The notes under the pieces were generated by a model that saw only the letters and a list, made by a program, of their open reading frames with translations, was not told the origin of the DNA and ran no database searches. The position numbers were made by a program, and so were the translations under genes. From Pipra filicauda (taxonomy: Eukaryota; Chordata; Aves; Passeriformes; Pipridae), in NCBI RefSeq assembly GCF_003945595.2, contig NW_024104556.1, positions 64,501 through 128,500 of the forward strand: 64,000 nt of DNA, given 5' to 3'. This document shows, piece by piece, positions 21,086 to 63,802 of this stretch. Within the stretch, counting starts at the first letter, position 1; every line of letters begins with the position of its first letter.

Positions 21086-22504
21086 GGTCCTGTCTGGCAC
21101 GTGGAGCTGTTCCTACATGGATTCAATCCCATTCTCCAGGGGTTTTGTGTCTCCTTCACGTCCCGTGGTGGTTTTGGCACAGCAGGGATGTTTGTGTGTG
21201 TTTTTCCTGCCGGATTCCCGGGAGTTTTCCCCGGCAGGTGACTCCACCCGGGCAGTGTCTCTTGTCCGTGGTGGCAGGTGAAGCTCTTGGCTTTGAGAAG
21301 GCTCTGGAATATTTGCTCCTGTGGATTTTACAGGCAGCACGTGGGATTTGGAATTTTAATCCGAGTTCCCTCCAGCCTTTAGTCCCTGGGATTCTGGTTT
21401 TCCCGGCATTTGGCTGTTGGAGAAGCCCCAGGAGGAACCTCACCTGCGGGACACGTGTTCCTGCCCTGCCTGGGCTTGGAATGAAGGTGGGGATGGTTTA
21501 TTCCAGCTGTGTTTTGACTTGGGAATTTCAGCCATTGTCGGCTGCGCCTTCCGGAGGGGTGTTTGCTCCCAGGGCTTCCCGGGATGTGTGGATTATCCCA
21601 GCCTTGACTCAGGAACGTAAGGTATCCGATGCTGCAGCTTTGGGGTGGGAGCCCGGGCATGGTGTGTTTGTGCATTCCCAGCTGATCCGTAAAGTTCTGC
21701 TTCCAGGGCTTCCCAGAGGCGTTGGGGCACAGCCTGCTCCCATCCCAGCCACTTCCACAGGATGTGAGCAGGGGCTGCTGGAAAAGGCTTCCCACTCCCT
21801 GTGTAAACAGAGCTGTGCCTCCAGGGAAGTTGTTTTTCCCTGTGCATTCAGGCAGGGAGGGCTTTGTTGCAAAACATCCATTCAGGCTTTGCCCCGATGG
21901 AGTTTCCTTTGGAAATGCAGCATCGCTTCGGGATGGCTGGGAGGGCTTGGGAAAGGTGGTAGAGCCAGAGCCGGGCTCGGATTTGGCCCAAATCCTGATA
22001 AAAGCCGTGGAAAGAGGACTCTGGGATGTGCTCCATGGGTGTCTCTCCAGGTAAGAGCTCCTTTTGGAGCATGTTTTCCAACTGCTGCTGTTTCCTGGGG
22101 ATGTCAGTGGTGGTATCAAGGCTCGGGCTGTGCTGCCATGAGCAGCTTTTGATGGAATTTAGGAATCCGGGTCAGAATTCCTTTTGAACTGCAGGATAAA
22201 AGCGGATCACGGTGACACATCCACGTGAAAATCCCACCTGCAGAAATCAGGGCTCCTTCCCTCGGGAATCTGGCTGTGTTTGCTCCCCTGTGCCTGTGGA
22301 AATGTTGCAGAGATTTGTCTTTGTTTCCTGAGCTCCGACTGCGACGTTTGGGACTGGAAATCCCCCTTTCCCCCTGCTTAAGGGAGTTCAGCCCCTGGCA
22401 TCGGCACTCCCGACCCGCGGGGTCTCTTCCCGTGTTTCCAGCTCACTTGGAAGCCTTTCCCTGGCCTGTTTTGTCTTGGGCTTGTCGTGATTTGGGTTTT
22501 GAAG

Positions 22505-22665
22505 GACTCGGGGAAGTTGGTGGAGCTGCTGGAATTTATGTGGAGCTTCTTGTTGGACGGGACTTGGAACAACGTGGTGCACTGGAAGTGTCCCTGCCCG
22601 GGCAGGGCAGGGCATGGGATGGGCTTTAAGGGCATTCCCACCCAAACCACTCCAGGATTCCAGCA
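22505..22665 (+). mobile_element. CR1 LINE 3' terminal fragment (subtype A)
   Basis: A diverged copy that contains TTGGACGGGACTTGGAACAA and GGGATGGGCTTTAAGGGC. It ends ACCACTCCAGGATTCC. Confidence 0.8.
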
Positions 22666-23664
22666 CTCTGTTACGTGTCAGTGGGCAGAAGATCATCTCT
22701 GGTTTCAGGAGTGATTTGGGGTTTTCTGGGTAAAAAGCAGCTCATAAATGTCAAAACTTTGCTGTGGGAAGAACTGTCCATCCCAAAACTTCTCAAATCA
22801 GGGGATCTGTGACAGAGATTAACCATTCCTGCCGGGTTGTGTCACTCTGGAGAGCCTGCAGTGATCCAAGTGATTTATCTGTGCTTTAGAAAAGAATCCT
22901 GAACCCTTTGGGTGCCGTTCTCAGTCCAATGCCAGTCGGGGTGATGGATGGGGGGCAGGATTTTAACAAACAGAGATCTTGGGAAGCTGCTATTGGTTGG
23001 AAATCCACACCATTGCCTTGGATTTTATTTGCTCATTAACATAACGGGGATTTGCCTTGTTTTGTTGTTGTTGTCTCTTTCCCAGTATTGAATATTTAGT
23101 GTTTTTAGGCCTCACTAAACAACCAGACTTGAGCTATGACTTAAAGGATGGGAGGATAACCTGTGTATCCCTGACATCCAGTGCTTCTCCTTTCCCCTTG
23201 ACTGAGGAACAAAAAAACTCTATAAAAAATAAGAGCAAACTCTCCAAATGGGTGGAAACTGCAGCAAATCCTCCTCCTGCCTGGGGGTGGGTGACACTCC
23301 TGAAATCTGTGCCCACTGGAATTCCCGGGTTGGATATTCCTGTCCTGGCTCGGTTGTTTTGGGGGTTTGCAGGGTGGCTCGTGGGTGCTGTTCCCAGCCC
23401 CTCACACTCCACTGAGTGGGCATTCCCTGGGGATTTAGTCCCATTTCTTCATCCTGTAGAGCCTGGGCTTGGACAGGACATGGAGCAATCCTTCCAGTTT
23501 TATTCCAGGGTTGTGTCACCACCACCCCCGGGCTGTTCCTCACCTTGGATCACCTAAGAGGAAAGAATTCATCCTTCCCACCTGCTTCACCCCCTGAGAT
23601 TGAAGGGAATCCTCTGTTCCTCACAGTTTGCTGGGAGCTGGTTGGGATTCTCCCCCCAGGGCGC

Positions 23665-23945
23665 TCGTTTGTGGAGGGGCAGCAACAATCCCTGTGTGCC
23701 CAGGGAAGGACCCAGGGAACGGCTGGAGCTGTGCCGGGGGGTTGGGATAGATCTCAGGGAAAGGTTCTTCCCCCAAGAGTGGTTGGCACTGACCAGGCTC
23801 CCCAGGGCAGTGCCACGGCCCCAAGGCTGCCAGAGCTCCAGGAGGGTTTGCACAATGCTCTGAGGGACAGGAGGGGATTGTTGGGGTGTCTGGGCAGGGC
23901 CAGGGGTTGGATCCATGATCCTCGTGGGTCTCTTCCAGCTCAGGA
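23665..23945 (+). mobile_element. CR1 LINE 3' fragment (subtype C)
   Basis: It contains CAAGAGTGGTTGGCACTG and GGATTGTTGGGGTGTCTGGG. Its 3' end is GGTCTCTTCCAGCTCAGGAT. Confidence 0.85.
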
Positions 23946-24407
23946 TCCTCTGTGTTTACAGAGCTCTCCCAGCTCCCCGTGGCCGTGGAGTCAGAGCCAC
24001 TGTCCAGGCTGCACAGCCCGAGCTGCCATGGGCAGTTTGAGCAGGGAGATGTGATGCCTCAGAGTTAGTCCTGCCTCAAAACCAGGATTTCCCTCTGTGC
24101 CAGCCCCTGGTGCTGCCCTGCACCAACACCAACACACCCACGGACCTTCGGGCTCTTGGGTTCTCCCCCACCCTGCCCAGCACAGCCAGAGCTCCGTGCT
24201 CTGCACTTTGCAGGGGTTGCTGGGGGGGGTTGCCCTCCCTAATTAATATTTTCTGCTGGAGAAGCCCAGCCCTGAATTCTGGCACGTTCTGAATTTGCAC
24301 AGTCCAGCCCTTCCCACAGGGCTCGAGGGAAGAGCTGAGTTCTGGGTTTGCTTTTCAGAAATGCTGCACTTTCCATCACCCTGCTGTGTTTGCATGAGTG
24401 TGGCGTG

Positions 24408-24672
24408 GAATCATGGAATGCTCTGGGTTGGAAGGGACTTTAAGGATCATCCAGTTCATGCCAGGGACACCTCCCACTAGCCCAGGTTGCTCCAAGCCCC
24501 GTCCAACCTGGCCTTGGACACTCCCAGGGATGGGGCAGCCACAGCTTCTCTGGGCACCCTGTGCCAGGGCCTGCCCACCCTCACAGCCAGGAATTCCTCC
24601 ACAGTATCCCATCTAGCCCTGCCCTCTGGCAGTGGGAAGCCATTCCCTTGTCCTGTCACATCCATCTAAACT
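24408..24672 (-). mobile_element. CR1 LINE 3' fragment (subtype A)
   Basis: It starts TGGAATCATGGAATGCTCTG. It includes GGGGCAGCCACAGCTTCTCT and CTGGCAGTGGGAAGCCATTC. Confidence 0.9.
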
Positions 24673-25609
24673 CTGGAAAGGCAGCAGCACAGGTCAGGGA
24701 GCCAGAAAAACCTCTGGGACATAATCCCGGTGCTGGGGAGGGTTTGCTTGGCCTCACCCTCTTGGAGCTTTTCTCCTTTACCTGCAGAATGGGGTTAATC
24801 CCCACTATGGTGCTTCCCAGCCTGGCCCTGAGCTGCTGGAATGTGTGAGGGCAGGATGTGTTGGGCAGGTTCTCCTGGTGCTTCATGGCCAGAGGGGTTT
24901 CTGGGCTGGTGTGTGTGGTGGAAACTCCTTTTGTTCCACATTGAGAGAGAGAAAATGTCTTTAATGTTGCAAAGTGTCTGACAAACACATTAACCTGTCC
25001 TTACCCCCCGTTTGTGGGACCAGCCCTGCTCCTGGGCAGTGCTGCTGGGTCAGCCAGAGTTGGCAGCTCCCACCAAGGGCTTCCCACTGGGAATGACACA
25101 GATGAGCTTGGAGGTGGCACACGAAGGTCTGTGCTGTGACTCCGTGAGTGACATGGTTGATGTGTCAGACACGGCTCTGTGGGCAGGATCAGCAGGACAC
25201 AGACCATTTTTGGTGCTCATCCCCTGGCAATATCCGTGTGGAGATGGTACTGGATATCCTGGTGTCCTGCCTGCTAACAAAACATTGCCTCAGCACTGCT
25301 GCCCGCTCAGCATTCCAGCTGAGAGCTCCGGGAATCGATGGAAATTAAACCTTGGCTGCCCAGTCTGCACCAAAACGTGTTTTCTTCCAGTGTATCCTTC
25401 TTTTTTTGTGGCTCAGAAGGGTCCTTGGTCTCGGCCTCGCTGCAGGTGAAATGTCCCTGGGCTGCTCCTCACTCGTGTTCCGCAGTGCACAGAGGGACGT
25501 TGGGATCGGTGAATTTGGGTTGGAAAAGTGGCAAGTCCTCCCTTCCCAAGTCCTCCTTGGCCGGTGGCAGCGGCTGGACACGATCCCGGCTGTGCCCAGT
25601 GGGGTGAGA

Positions 25610-26120
25610 GGCTGGTGGGGCACCTCCAGCCCCGGGGGCACCGCTGGGACCCTCCGGACAAGGAGGACCCGGAGGGGCTGGAGCGTGTGCAGGGAAGGGA
25701 ACAGAGCTGGGAAGGGGCTGGAGCAGCAGGAGCAGCTGAGGGAGCTGGGGGGGCTCAGCCTGGAGAAAAGGAGGCTCAGGGGGGACCTTCTGGCTCTGCA
25801 ACTCCCTGACAGGAGGGGGGAGCCGGGGGGGGTCGGGCTCTGCTCTCAGGGAACAAGGGCCAGGAGGAGAGGGAACGGCCTCCAGCTGTGCCAGGGGAGA
25901 TTTAGATTGGATATTGGGAAAATTCCTTCCTGGAAAGGGTGGTCAGGCACTGGCACAGCTGCCCAGGCAGGTGGTGGAGTCCCCACCCCTGGAGAGATTT
26001 AAAAAACCCACGGCTGTGGCCCCTGGGGACATGTTTAGGGTGACCACGGCAGTGCTGGGGAATAGCTGGACTCGATGGTCTTGGAGGGCTCTTCCAACCT
26101 CACCAATTCCCTGGCTCCAT
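25610..26120 (+). mobile_element. CR1 LINE 3' fragment (subtype B)
   Basis: It contains GGCTGGAGCGTGTGCAGGGA and the variant block TTAGATTGGATATTGGGAAA, followed by AAAGGGTGGTCAGGCACTGG. It ends GGGCTCTTCCAACCTCACC. The variant block is shared with the oppositely oriented copy at 37545-38005. Confidence 0.9.
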
Positions 26121-26559
26121 GACTGGTGCTCATGTGCTGCCCAAGGCCACGCTGTGGGGGGAACCAGAGGCTTGAGCAGGAGCCACACGGGGAGCTGTAC
26201 CCTGGGAACCTGGACCTTGGCAGTTCCTTGGCTTCCTTTCCCGGGCACTGACACTCCCTCCTCCCTTCCCACCGAGAAACACTGAACCTGAGCTTTGCAG
26301 CAGTGCTGGAAACCTAAATCCTGACTGGTTGTCTCACAAGGGATTGCCTGGATTCCATGGACAACACCACAGTGGGGTGTTAGTGCTGACTGAGCCTCTG
26401 GAAGTGCTGGGAGTTCTGAAGGAAGTCGTGTGTCCGTCCCTCGATGGATTTTTGGGAACAAGACTCGTGCAATTTGCTTCCCTTCTCCCACTAATTCTTG
26501 GTCTCGTTGCCCCTCTCTGCCTTATTCAGGAGCAGGAAGGTCTCAAAGATCCTACTGTA

Positions 26560-26795
26560 GGATCTAAGAGGGATGGGATATTGGGAAGGAATTCCTCCCT
26601 GGGAGGGTGGGGAGGCCCTGGCACAGGTTGCCCAGAGAAGCTGTGGCTGCCCCTGGATCTCTGGAAGTGTCCAAGGCCAGGTTGGACGGGGCTTGGAGCA
26701 ACCTGGGATAGTGGAAGGTGTCCCTGCCCATGGCAGGGGGTGCGACTGGGTGGGCTTTAAGGTTCCTCCCAACCCATTCCGTGATTCCACGATCC
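26560..26795 (+). mobile_element. CR1 LINE 3' fragment (subtype A)
   Basis: It starts at GATGGGATATTGGGAAGGAA and includes AGAGAAGCTGTGGCTGCCC. It ends CCATTCCGTGATTCCACGAT. Confidence 0.9.
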
Positions 26796-28464
26796 TTAGT
26801 TCCCCCAGGTTTCCTAAGACAGGAAAGACCCTGTGATGGGAGAGGGAGGATGCAAAGGTCTGACCCCCCCATCCCGAGTGTGCCTGTGTAGGAAATGCCA
26901 TTTTCCTGCTTTCCCAGCTTTCCCAGCTGCCTGCTCAGCTGGAGGGGGTGGATGTGATCCAGGACTTTCCCGGCCTAGGAAGTCGAGGCCAGGTGGGCTC
27001 TGACACCTGCTTTCCCTGTTTGCTGGACACGGGGGCACCTCGGGAATGCAGGTCCCTCCGGGTGGGAATTGGGCCGGGAGCAGCTGTTGGGATTCATCTG
27101 TGCAAAGAAAAGCTTGGATTTTGTACAAAATAACCCCACGATGCAGCCTGTCAGAAAATCAGGAATTAAGTCTCCCGGTATGTTTGGATGCCTCTGCTTC
27201 TGTCACCAAACCCTTCCCTGAGATACCTCCCGGCTTTTCATTCCGTTATCCCGCTGGGGCAGTTTGAACTCGGGAACGGGCACCGGGCAGGATGGGAATG
27301 CAAGGTGGAAATTCCAGGAGTTGTGTTTCCAGGCTCGTTTTCCATGGGGATTTGGGCCGGTCCCCTATGTTTGCCTCGTGGTTCCGTTATGAATCCCCTC
27401 CGTTTGTGGATGAACCGGGTTTGGTGGCTCTGGGAGGTCGGAGATGTGGAACATAAGGAATGCTGGGATGCTTTTCCAGGCTACCCTCAGAATCTGCAGC
27501 TTTCCAAGGGCTCGCCCAAGAGCTTCAGAGCTCCCGTGGGCTCTTAACAAAGGAAGAGGTGACAGTTATTCCCAGGGTCTCCTGGTGAGCGGGAATTCTT
27601 GCCAATGAATCATCTCGGGCAAGTTTGGATAAATCCCTTGGGATGTTTTTACCCGAGGAGCCTCTGTTCCAAGTTTATCCTCTGACAGCGGGTGTTCCAG
27701 GAGGAGCAGCTGCCCTTTTCCTTGGAAAAATCTCTTTTTCCAGCCTCCAAGCCTTTGATTTGCTTGTTTAGGGATTATCCCGTGGTTTGCCTTGGTTTTC
27801 AGGTGAACCGGGATTGCACTGGGAAAAGTTGAGGTGAGGACAATGGGAATTAAGGGCTCGCCGGGAGCCGGCAGAGGGAGCGTGTGAGCCCAAACACTCC
27901 CCATTCCCTGCAAAACTGGGGGGGATTTCGGGAGGGGGGGGAATCCCGCGGGCAAACCGACCCACTGAGCGGCTGCCCTTCGCTGCCGGGGCTCCTCAGG
28001 CCCCATTTGGGCAGCTTTTAAACCAGTGAAGCTGTTGGAAGGGTCATAATATTGTCCCAAAAAATTGGGAAGTCTCCAAATGCATCCACGACAAACGCAG
28101 GGGCTGTTGGATGGTGGGGGTTTGGGCTTTTTTAGCAGCATTTGGCAGGAATGTTCCAGGATTGCAGGATGTTTAAGGATTGTCTTGGAGCCTTTTCTTT
28201 TTGGTGTGGTTTTATTAATAGTTACTATTATTAATATTTACTGTTAATATTTGATTAAGCTTTGGGGCCAATTCTGAGGCTTTGTCCTGTTATCATTAAT
28301 AATAATATTCATATTATTGTTCTTGAAATGACACATTTCCCGGGGACACCTCAAGTGTGGGGTCATTAAACTGCTGCCCCCCCTTGTTTTTACGGACCCT
28401 CCTCCAACATCAAACACCAGCCCCCTGGTTTGTATTCCAATAAATTATCCTGGAATAAACCTCC

Positions 28465-29135
28465 TGTGCTGGTTTAAGAGTTAACCAGCAGGGGAAATGA
28501 ACTCAACTCAAAGGAGAGATTATAAGTCAGAATAACAATTTACTAAAATAATACAGTAAGTACAAGCATACAAACAAACAATTGGTCTTAACCCACAAAA
28601 CCCAAATGTACAACCCAGTACCCTGGGGCATGAACAACGTGGTGTTCCTTGGGCCCCGCTTGAGTCCAAAGTAAAGGGAGAGGGGAAGAACCTGCTGGTG
28701 GGAGAGCTGTTGCAGTCTGGTCAAAGTGGTGATTGCAGTGAGATGCTGGGGGAAGAGCTGTTGCAGTCTGGTCAAAGTGGTGATTGCAGTGAGATGCTGG
28801 GGGGAGAGCTGTTGCAGTCTTTCTCTGGATCCCACAGAGTGGTTAAAAATGTTCCAAGACTCCAAGATTATATATCCTCCAGTTCAGGCAGGAATGCTCA
28901 GTGCTTCCCTCAGGGCGGGGAGTTCCACAAAGGGTGTGAGGACAGGAGCATCCTCCTGTCTCACAGGCCTCTGAACACCCAGTTTGTAGCCTGAGGAGTC
29001 AGGCTCTATGGGCAGAGGGTGCCAATAGTCTGTTCACAACAGTTTCTGGGCAATGGCATGGAAGGCTATAGAATACACAGTTTTGGGTTACACCCATGCC
29101 ATGATGAACTGGTCTCAGTTGTCCTAACTAGGACA
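28465..29135 (-). mobile_element. ERVL-like solo LTR
   Basis: A 671-base block bounded by TGTGCTGG at the left and GGACA at the right. Read on the minus strand it therefore has a TG...CA ending (TGTCCTAGTTAGG at its start, ACCAGCACA at its end). On that strand a TATATAA box lies near 28870, with 51-base tandem repeats downstream of it. The flanking five bases are CTCCT-adjacent CCTCC and CCCCC, a possible target duplication with one mismatch. No retroviral coding sequence adjoins it, so it is a solo LTR. The family assignment rests on resemblance to songbird LTRs. Confidence 0.7.
28703..28815. repeat. 51-bp tandem repeat inside the LTR
   Basis: Two full copies and a partial third of a 51-base unit beginning GAGCTGTTGCAGTCTGGTCA. 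It lies downstream of the LTR TATA box in LTR orientation. Confidence 0.88.
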
Positions 29136-30146
29136 CCCCCATCTTCCTTCTCCTTTGATTTTGTGGGAACACAGATCCAGCAGGATTTCTGTCCGGGTTG
29201 CTGTGCTGTTTGTGCAGGAAATGCTGCTGGGTGATGTTATATTACCACTTATTTTTTTTCTGAAAGCCTGGAAAAAAATGAGCAGGAATCTGGAATAGCT
29301 GAGTGTTGGCTCATCCCTGGGGAGGGAGGAATTCCTGGGAATTTTATACCTTTTTATTACCAATCAAAATCCAGCTGCAATGCTGCTGTTCCAGTGTAAA
29401 ATGAAGTCGTGGCCTTTGGAATTTGTCTCTGGAGCCTCTAAAAACGCTGTTTTAACACACAGGGAGTTGGTACTGGGAGAGAAATATTGGAATTTTCAAC
29501 CTTGGGAATGGAATTTCAGTGTCCTTATTTTTCCTGGGTGAAGCAAGGATTTATATGACAGGGGAAAAAAAGACCAATTTCCTGTTGAAAAGGGTAAAAA
29601 AAAAAAGGGAAAAGCTCTTTTTCCAGGGGCTTGGAATTGCCTGGTTTGCAGGGATAAGGAGACCCCGTGTGCTGGTTTTCCGAGGGCTGGTATTCCCAAG
29701 GACTGGTATTCCGGAGGTCTCACTCCTCTGGGTGATTCTCCAGCAGCTCAGACAGGATATTGCTCATCCCAGACATTCCCAGAGGCTTTGTTTTCTTTTT
29801 TTGACTAAAATCTGCTTTGTTTTCCTTTTGATTTTCCAAAGGATCTTCTCGTCTGCTGCAAGTTTTGGGACTGGAAATATCATCGTATTCAGTGATGATA
29901 TCCCAAATCCCACAGTTCCCACGGGTCTTTCACTCCCTGTGCTGTTGCCTGTGTAAAATACCGTGCTTCTCCTAGGAAACAGTGCTGGATTTTCCTCTTC
30001 TCTCCCTAAAAAAGGTCTCAGGTCCTGTAGGACAGAACCAGCGGGAGCAGGGAAAGCTGCCCTTGGAATCCGTGATGGCACTGCTGGGGCGGCACTGAAA
30101 TTCCAGGGAAAATCACCCTTCCCAGGCAGGAACTTTACCTTGCCAT

Positions 30147-30503
30147 AGGAATTTCCTCAAGGAACACAACCTTACAATCTAACACGTCTGCCTGGTGGAA
30201 GAGGGTTTTAATTTAACCTGGGGAAGAGAATCAGCCTGGAAGGTCTCAGTGTCCCCCGGTGCTCCCAGGGAGCTGCTGGCACGTGGGATGAGCAGCTCCA
30301 AAGGATGAGGGAGAGTCTGGAGCAGGCTGGAGACCTGAATTCCCATGGAGCTCCTGATTGCCAAGTGCAATTCAAGCCCTTTCTGTCCCAGCCCAGCCAG
30401 GGTTGTCCTTCCCCACCCCTGGAATGTTTTTTCCCAGGTGAGGACGCGGCTCCTCCGCCGGTGTTTGGAGAGAGGACTTTTTGTGGTGTGTGGAAACGAG
30501 CTC
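30147..30503. repeat. Unclassified dispersed repeat, copy 1
   Basis: About 350 bases that are roughly 85-90% identical by eye to 36383-36742, in the same orientation. Shared blocks include GGGATGAGCAGCTCCAAAGG and CCCACCCCTGGAATGTTTTT. Similarity stops sharply after GTGTGGAAACGAGC. I do not recognise CR1, LTR or DNA-transposon ends. Confidence 0.75.
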
Positions 30504-32814
30504 TGACTCAGGGCTCTGGCTCAGCCCCTTATTTTCATTCAACAACTTTCCCTTGGAGGCCTTTTTTCCCTTTGTTTTTTTTTCCCTTAAAATCCTGTTG
30601 CCGGTAAAAAAAAAAGGGAAGGTCAAAAGCCCTGCGGGTTCTGACACTTCCTAAAGCAGCTGGAAGTTGGGAGAAGAGGAGGCAGCTCGGGATGGGAACC
30701 CCCGGTGCCACCCACGCCTGAGATCCGGGGTCCATGGGGCCGGGAATGCTGCCTGCAGGTAGGAAAACCTTCTGGGATCAGGAGGGGATTTGCAGGAGCA
30801 GGTTTGGCTTCAACCCAGTGGGGTGATTTTTGCCTGCATTTAATATTCCTCGGCTGTTTGTTCCGGGTAATTATTAAGTGGAATAAACAGCAGGTTCTTA
30901 ACTAATTTCAGGAGGGGGGAGAGGGAAAATTGAAGTGCTCTGGAAGGAGGAAAAGGTTTATGGAATGTTTTGCCAGCTGGCAGAGAGGCAGCTTTTAGGA
31001 GGGGGCAGGCAAATTCCAGCAGTGCCGGCACGGCTCCGTTCCATTGCCCTTCCAGCTTTTCCTGACGGGTTATTTGAAGCAATTCCTCCTTGCTCTGACT
31101 TTAGGCTGATTCCTGAAATGTTCTCCTGCTGGAATCTGACGGCATTCCTCCAGGAGCAGGGTGCAGAACGGGATGTCTGGGGGGGTTGTATTGGGCTTGG
31201 CAGCGATCAATCCGAGTGCAGGGCTCTGGGATCCATCCCAGAATTACCTGGATTGCAGGTACTTTTAGATGAGGCACAACTGCTGCAATCCCTTTATTGC
31301 AGCTTTCTGAGTGCTCAGAGATTCACTTCCAACCTGGAGCAGGGGGAGAGCACCTCCGGCATCCCCCCGAAACGCAGGAGCACAGCTCTGCTCTTGGGAG
31401 AACTCAGCACAGGAGGGGGATTTTCTGCCATGGGTGTGCTGAACGGGAGCTGGCTGGGAGGCTTGAGCTCTTTCCTACTGGGATTCCTTTTCCTTTTCCT
31501 GTATTGGAGCAGGGTTGTGGGACTTGGCAATCCAGGGCTGGTTATTCCCAGCCCATTCCAACCAAAACGTGCCTCCGGGCCAGGTCGAGCCCGAAGGGTT
31601 ATTTTGGCAGCAAGTTGCCTTTTGGCAGCTGAGTTTATTGCTGGTCTTGTTTCCCTTAAGGAAAACACCAGTGGGGGTGTGAAGACTCCAGGAATGGTCA
31701 TTCCCTGTGCTCAGACATTTAGGAAATGAGGATTCAGCAGAGTGGGTGCTTTGGAATATTTATGAGCTTGGTAAGAGCTGACAGAGCTCAGTGGAGCTTC
31801 CCCATCCATGGATCTGCTGCTCCAGGGATTGAGGGGTTTCCATGCTCCTCCCAAAATCAGCTCAATTAGCTAAAATCAGCCTGGGAGATGCTTTTCCGAG
31901 TTGTTCCGTGCCTGTGACCAGCCTGCTGTGCTGTGTTGTTCCCGAGCCGGCTCCAGAGGGTTGGAATTGGGAGTTAATAGTTGGAAAAGCCCTCTTTCCA
32001 GTGGGTGTTCATTCCTGCACTTCTCCAGCAGGAATGGGATAAGGATTTAAGGGACAGATAAAAGCTGTCGGGATCACACATGGTGTTAACAACCCACTTG
32101 GCATCGTCATCCCAGAATCCCATTGTCCCTGAGCTGGAGCAAACCCCTGCTGCCCAGGATCTGGGGTGGTTTTGGGGTGGGAAGCACCTCCTGGGGGACT
32201 GTGCTGCCCTGTTTTCCCAGGCTGGGAAATTCCGGATAGGGAATGACCACCTGCCTCCAGCCTTGCTGGCCGCAGCCAGCCTCCATCCCGAGGCCATTCC
32301 CAGGCTGGAGAGCAGCACACCCGGGGGTGCTTTTGCTTGGAAAAGCCCCAACCCGCTGGTTTTCCATTCTTTTTTAGCCCAGCTCCAGTTCCCTTTTGTT
32401 TTTCCCCGTTTTCCATTCCTCAGCGCCTGGGAATGTGCTGCGTAAGGAGGTTTCCTGGCAGCAGCTCCCATGTCAGAGTGTTTGGTTCCAGCCTCTCCCT
32501 GTCACCACGTGGGCTCCAGGGGGATTCCTGGCACGGGAGAACGCGGAGCAGCCGCCGGGATGGGAGCTCGGAGCGGGATCCTGCCGTGGCTGTTCCCAAA
32601 GAGTGGCAGCCCCGTGGGTTTTCCAGAGCTGCTTCCTCAGGGAACCTGACAGAAGTGGTGGCTGGTGCTGTCACATGGCATTTTCCTGGAATTAGTTGGC
32701 ATGGGAAGCTTTCCCACTCTGTCTGCCATTCCCATGGCTCCTCCACTCCGGCTGTGCCGGGATGGGAAAACCCTGGATGTGGCTGGAAGGTTGTAACAAC
32801 AGCTTAGGTGGTTC

Positions 32815-33440
32815 CTGATAAATAAACATGGTTTTAATCAGGTTTGTAATCCATGTTTATGGGGTTTCGTGGGTTTTATTTATCAGGATATTTAGATATC
32901 GGGATATTTATCCTGATAAATTTCATTTATAGGCCACATTTATAAATCAGGTTCATAATCCACGTTTATGGGATTTAATGAGATCTATTTATCAGGATAA
33001 GTATCCTGATAAATCATGTTTATAAATCAGGGTTATAAACCACATTTATAAATCAGGTTCGTAATCCACATTTATGGAGTTAATGAGGTTTATTTATCAG
33101 GATATTTTAGTGTCAGGATATTTATCCTGATAAATAAACCATGACACTGAATAACTGAAGTTCCTTCCAGGATTTTCTGTGATAGTGAGAGTTTGGTAAA
33201 AATGATAATAATGTTCTTGTCTTGAAGTATGTTGGGGAAAAGCTGTGTCTTGTCTTCCCTCTCGAGGAGTGGGACTGATTCCTGGGCTTGCTGCTGGTGG
33301 GATTTATCCCGTGGAGCACGTGGGTCTGCATCCCGTATTTATATTTATCCTGATAAATAACCCACGTTTATAAATCACATTTGTATGGTTTGATGTGGTT
33401 AATTTATCAGGATATTTGTATATCAGAATATTTATTTATT
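32815..33440. repeat. AT-rich palindromic tandem array
   Basis: Three to four diverged units of about 100 bases carry TTTATCAGGATA and its complement TATCCTGATAAA. One pair forms a 13-base-arm palindrome with a two-base centre at 32987-33014. Other words in the unit are AATCAGGTTCATAATCCA and CATTTATAAATCAGG. The unit between 33140 and 33330 is interrupted by unrelated sequence. Confidence 0.85.
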
Positions 33441-33831
33441 TATTGCCAAGGAGCCAAAACGGGTTGGCAGCTTCCTGGGAAATAAGGTCAAGGGATTTGT
33501 TTTCCAGCCATGGATTTAGGCCCAACCTGTGCCACGTGCCCCTGGTTAAGGTGGATTTATGGGATGAGGTGTTTCTGTCATCAATCCGTTACCTTACACT
33601 TGAGATGTCCTGGAGAGCTGGAGGCACAACCTTTGATCCCCCAGCCTTCCATAAATCCCGGGGATTTGCTGTCCTCACCTGCTGCCAGCAGGAACTGTGT
33701 GCAAAAAAAGCCAAGGGAAAGGGGGGTGTTGAAGGAAAATGGGACTGGGAATTATCCCCTGGGAAGTTTGGGGTAAAACAGGCTCGGTGGCAAAACTGCT
33801 TTCCCAGGGGTGGGAAGGTCACTGTTCCTAA

Positions 33832-63802
<29,971 letters not shown>

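Noticed and set aside
20266..22152. A 628-codon plus-strand open frame in FBXO42 intron 1
   Set aside because: It runs through the 21-bp TTAATTTT array and a CR1 fragment. The translation is Phe/Leu/Pro-repetitive and then random, with no recognisable domain or splice context.
28465..29135. A possible complete endogenous retrovirus
   Set aside because: Only one LTR-like block is present. The flanking sequence shows no gag, pol or env similarity and no second LTR.
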